Assembly: GCA_036397475.1 (NCBI GenBank)
Contig: DASWIV010000087.1
Coordinates: 1-5,094, forward strand
Length of the DNA stretch: 5,094 nt
Direction: 5' to 3'
DNA from: DASWIV01 sp036397475
GTDB taxonomy: Bacteria; JAJVIF01; JAPKYR01
Positions 5,056 through 5,094 of this stretch are shown here, piece by piece. The stretch's first letter is position 1. Each line of letters begins with the position of its first letter. The position numbers and the translations under genes are program-made. The notes under the pieces are model-generated. The model was given only the letters and a program-made list of their open reading frames with translations, was not told where the DNA came from and ran no database searches.

Positions 5056-5094
5056 GTTCAAACTCATCGAAAACATCCTTAACGGCATTCTCGA
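5045..5094 (-). CDS. Probable C-terminal end of a gene running in from the right
   Basis: The minus strand carries an open frame of 15 codons entering from the window edge, ENAVKDVFDEFEHQD, followed by a TGA at 5047-5045. The composition (charged, helix-forming, no rare codons) looks like a natural C-terminus, and its direction matches the gene at 4004-4801. Too little is visible to name a product. Two alternatives exist: a second minus frame is also open here, and the plus strand has an ATG at 5054 (MFKLIENILNGIL) with AGGA 9 bases upstream, which could begin a divergent gene instead. Confidence 0.4.
   Translation of the reverse strand, partial: ENAVKDVFDEFEHQD

Overview
The window is a bacterial chromosome segment of roughly 45-50% GC by eye. 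It holds four complete protein genes, probably the end of a fifth, and a short tandem-repeat block at the left edge. No transposase, phage gene, rRNA, tRNA or CRISPR array is visible. The gene families (a COG2316-like HD hydrolase, a SprT-like metalloprotease and an NHLRC2-like thioredoxin/NHL protein) and the small repeats would suit an uncultured, deep-branching Gram-negative lineage, for example of the FCB/Zixibacteria type. That placement is a weak inference from family flavour, not something the sequence proves.

Layout, left to right. Positions 1-187 hold two near-identical 93-94 bp tandem repeats, with a decayed third copy at about 188-226. Next comes a minus-strand HD-domain phosphohydrolase (243-959). 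A 169-bp AT-rich divergent region (960-1128) carries several small palindromes and a good promoter. That promoter drives a plus-strand SprT-like zinc metalloprotease (1129-1917) and would give an essentially leaderless mRNA. The protease gene converges on, and overlaps by 13 bp, a long minus-strand gene (1905-3875) for a membrane-anchored or exported thioredoxin-fold plus NHL beta-propeller protein. Upstream of that gene are its probable -10 element and a rho-independent terminator (3947-3968). The terminator closes another minus-strand gene (4004-4801) for a 265-aa protein I do not recognise. Its leader (4802 to about 5044) is rich in structure: a possible Shine-Dalgarno/anti-Shine-Dalgarno pairing and an 11-bp hairpin whose loop can pair with upstream sequence to form a pseudoknot. 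The last 50 bases look like the C-terminus of another minus-strand gene.

The most interesting gene is the SprT-like protease. Close to its N-terminus it has the pentapeptide QLSLF, which matches the canonical bacterial beta-sliding-clamp binding motif exactly. Its catalytic segment has the HExxH...H-x-x-E-F layout of the SprT/SPRTN family. Eukaryotic SPRTN is a PCNA-associated protease that removes DNA-protein crosslinks, so this could be a bacterial counterpart that docks on the replication clamp. The neighbouring genes do not form an obvious pathway: the HD hydrolase is divergent from the protease, and the NHL protein is probably extracytoplasmic and unrelated in function.
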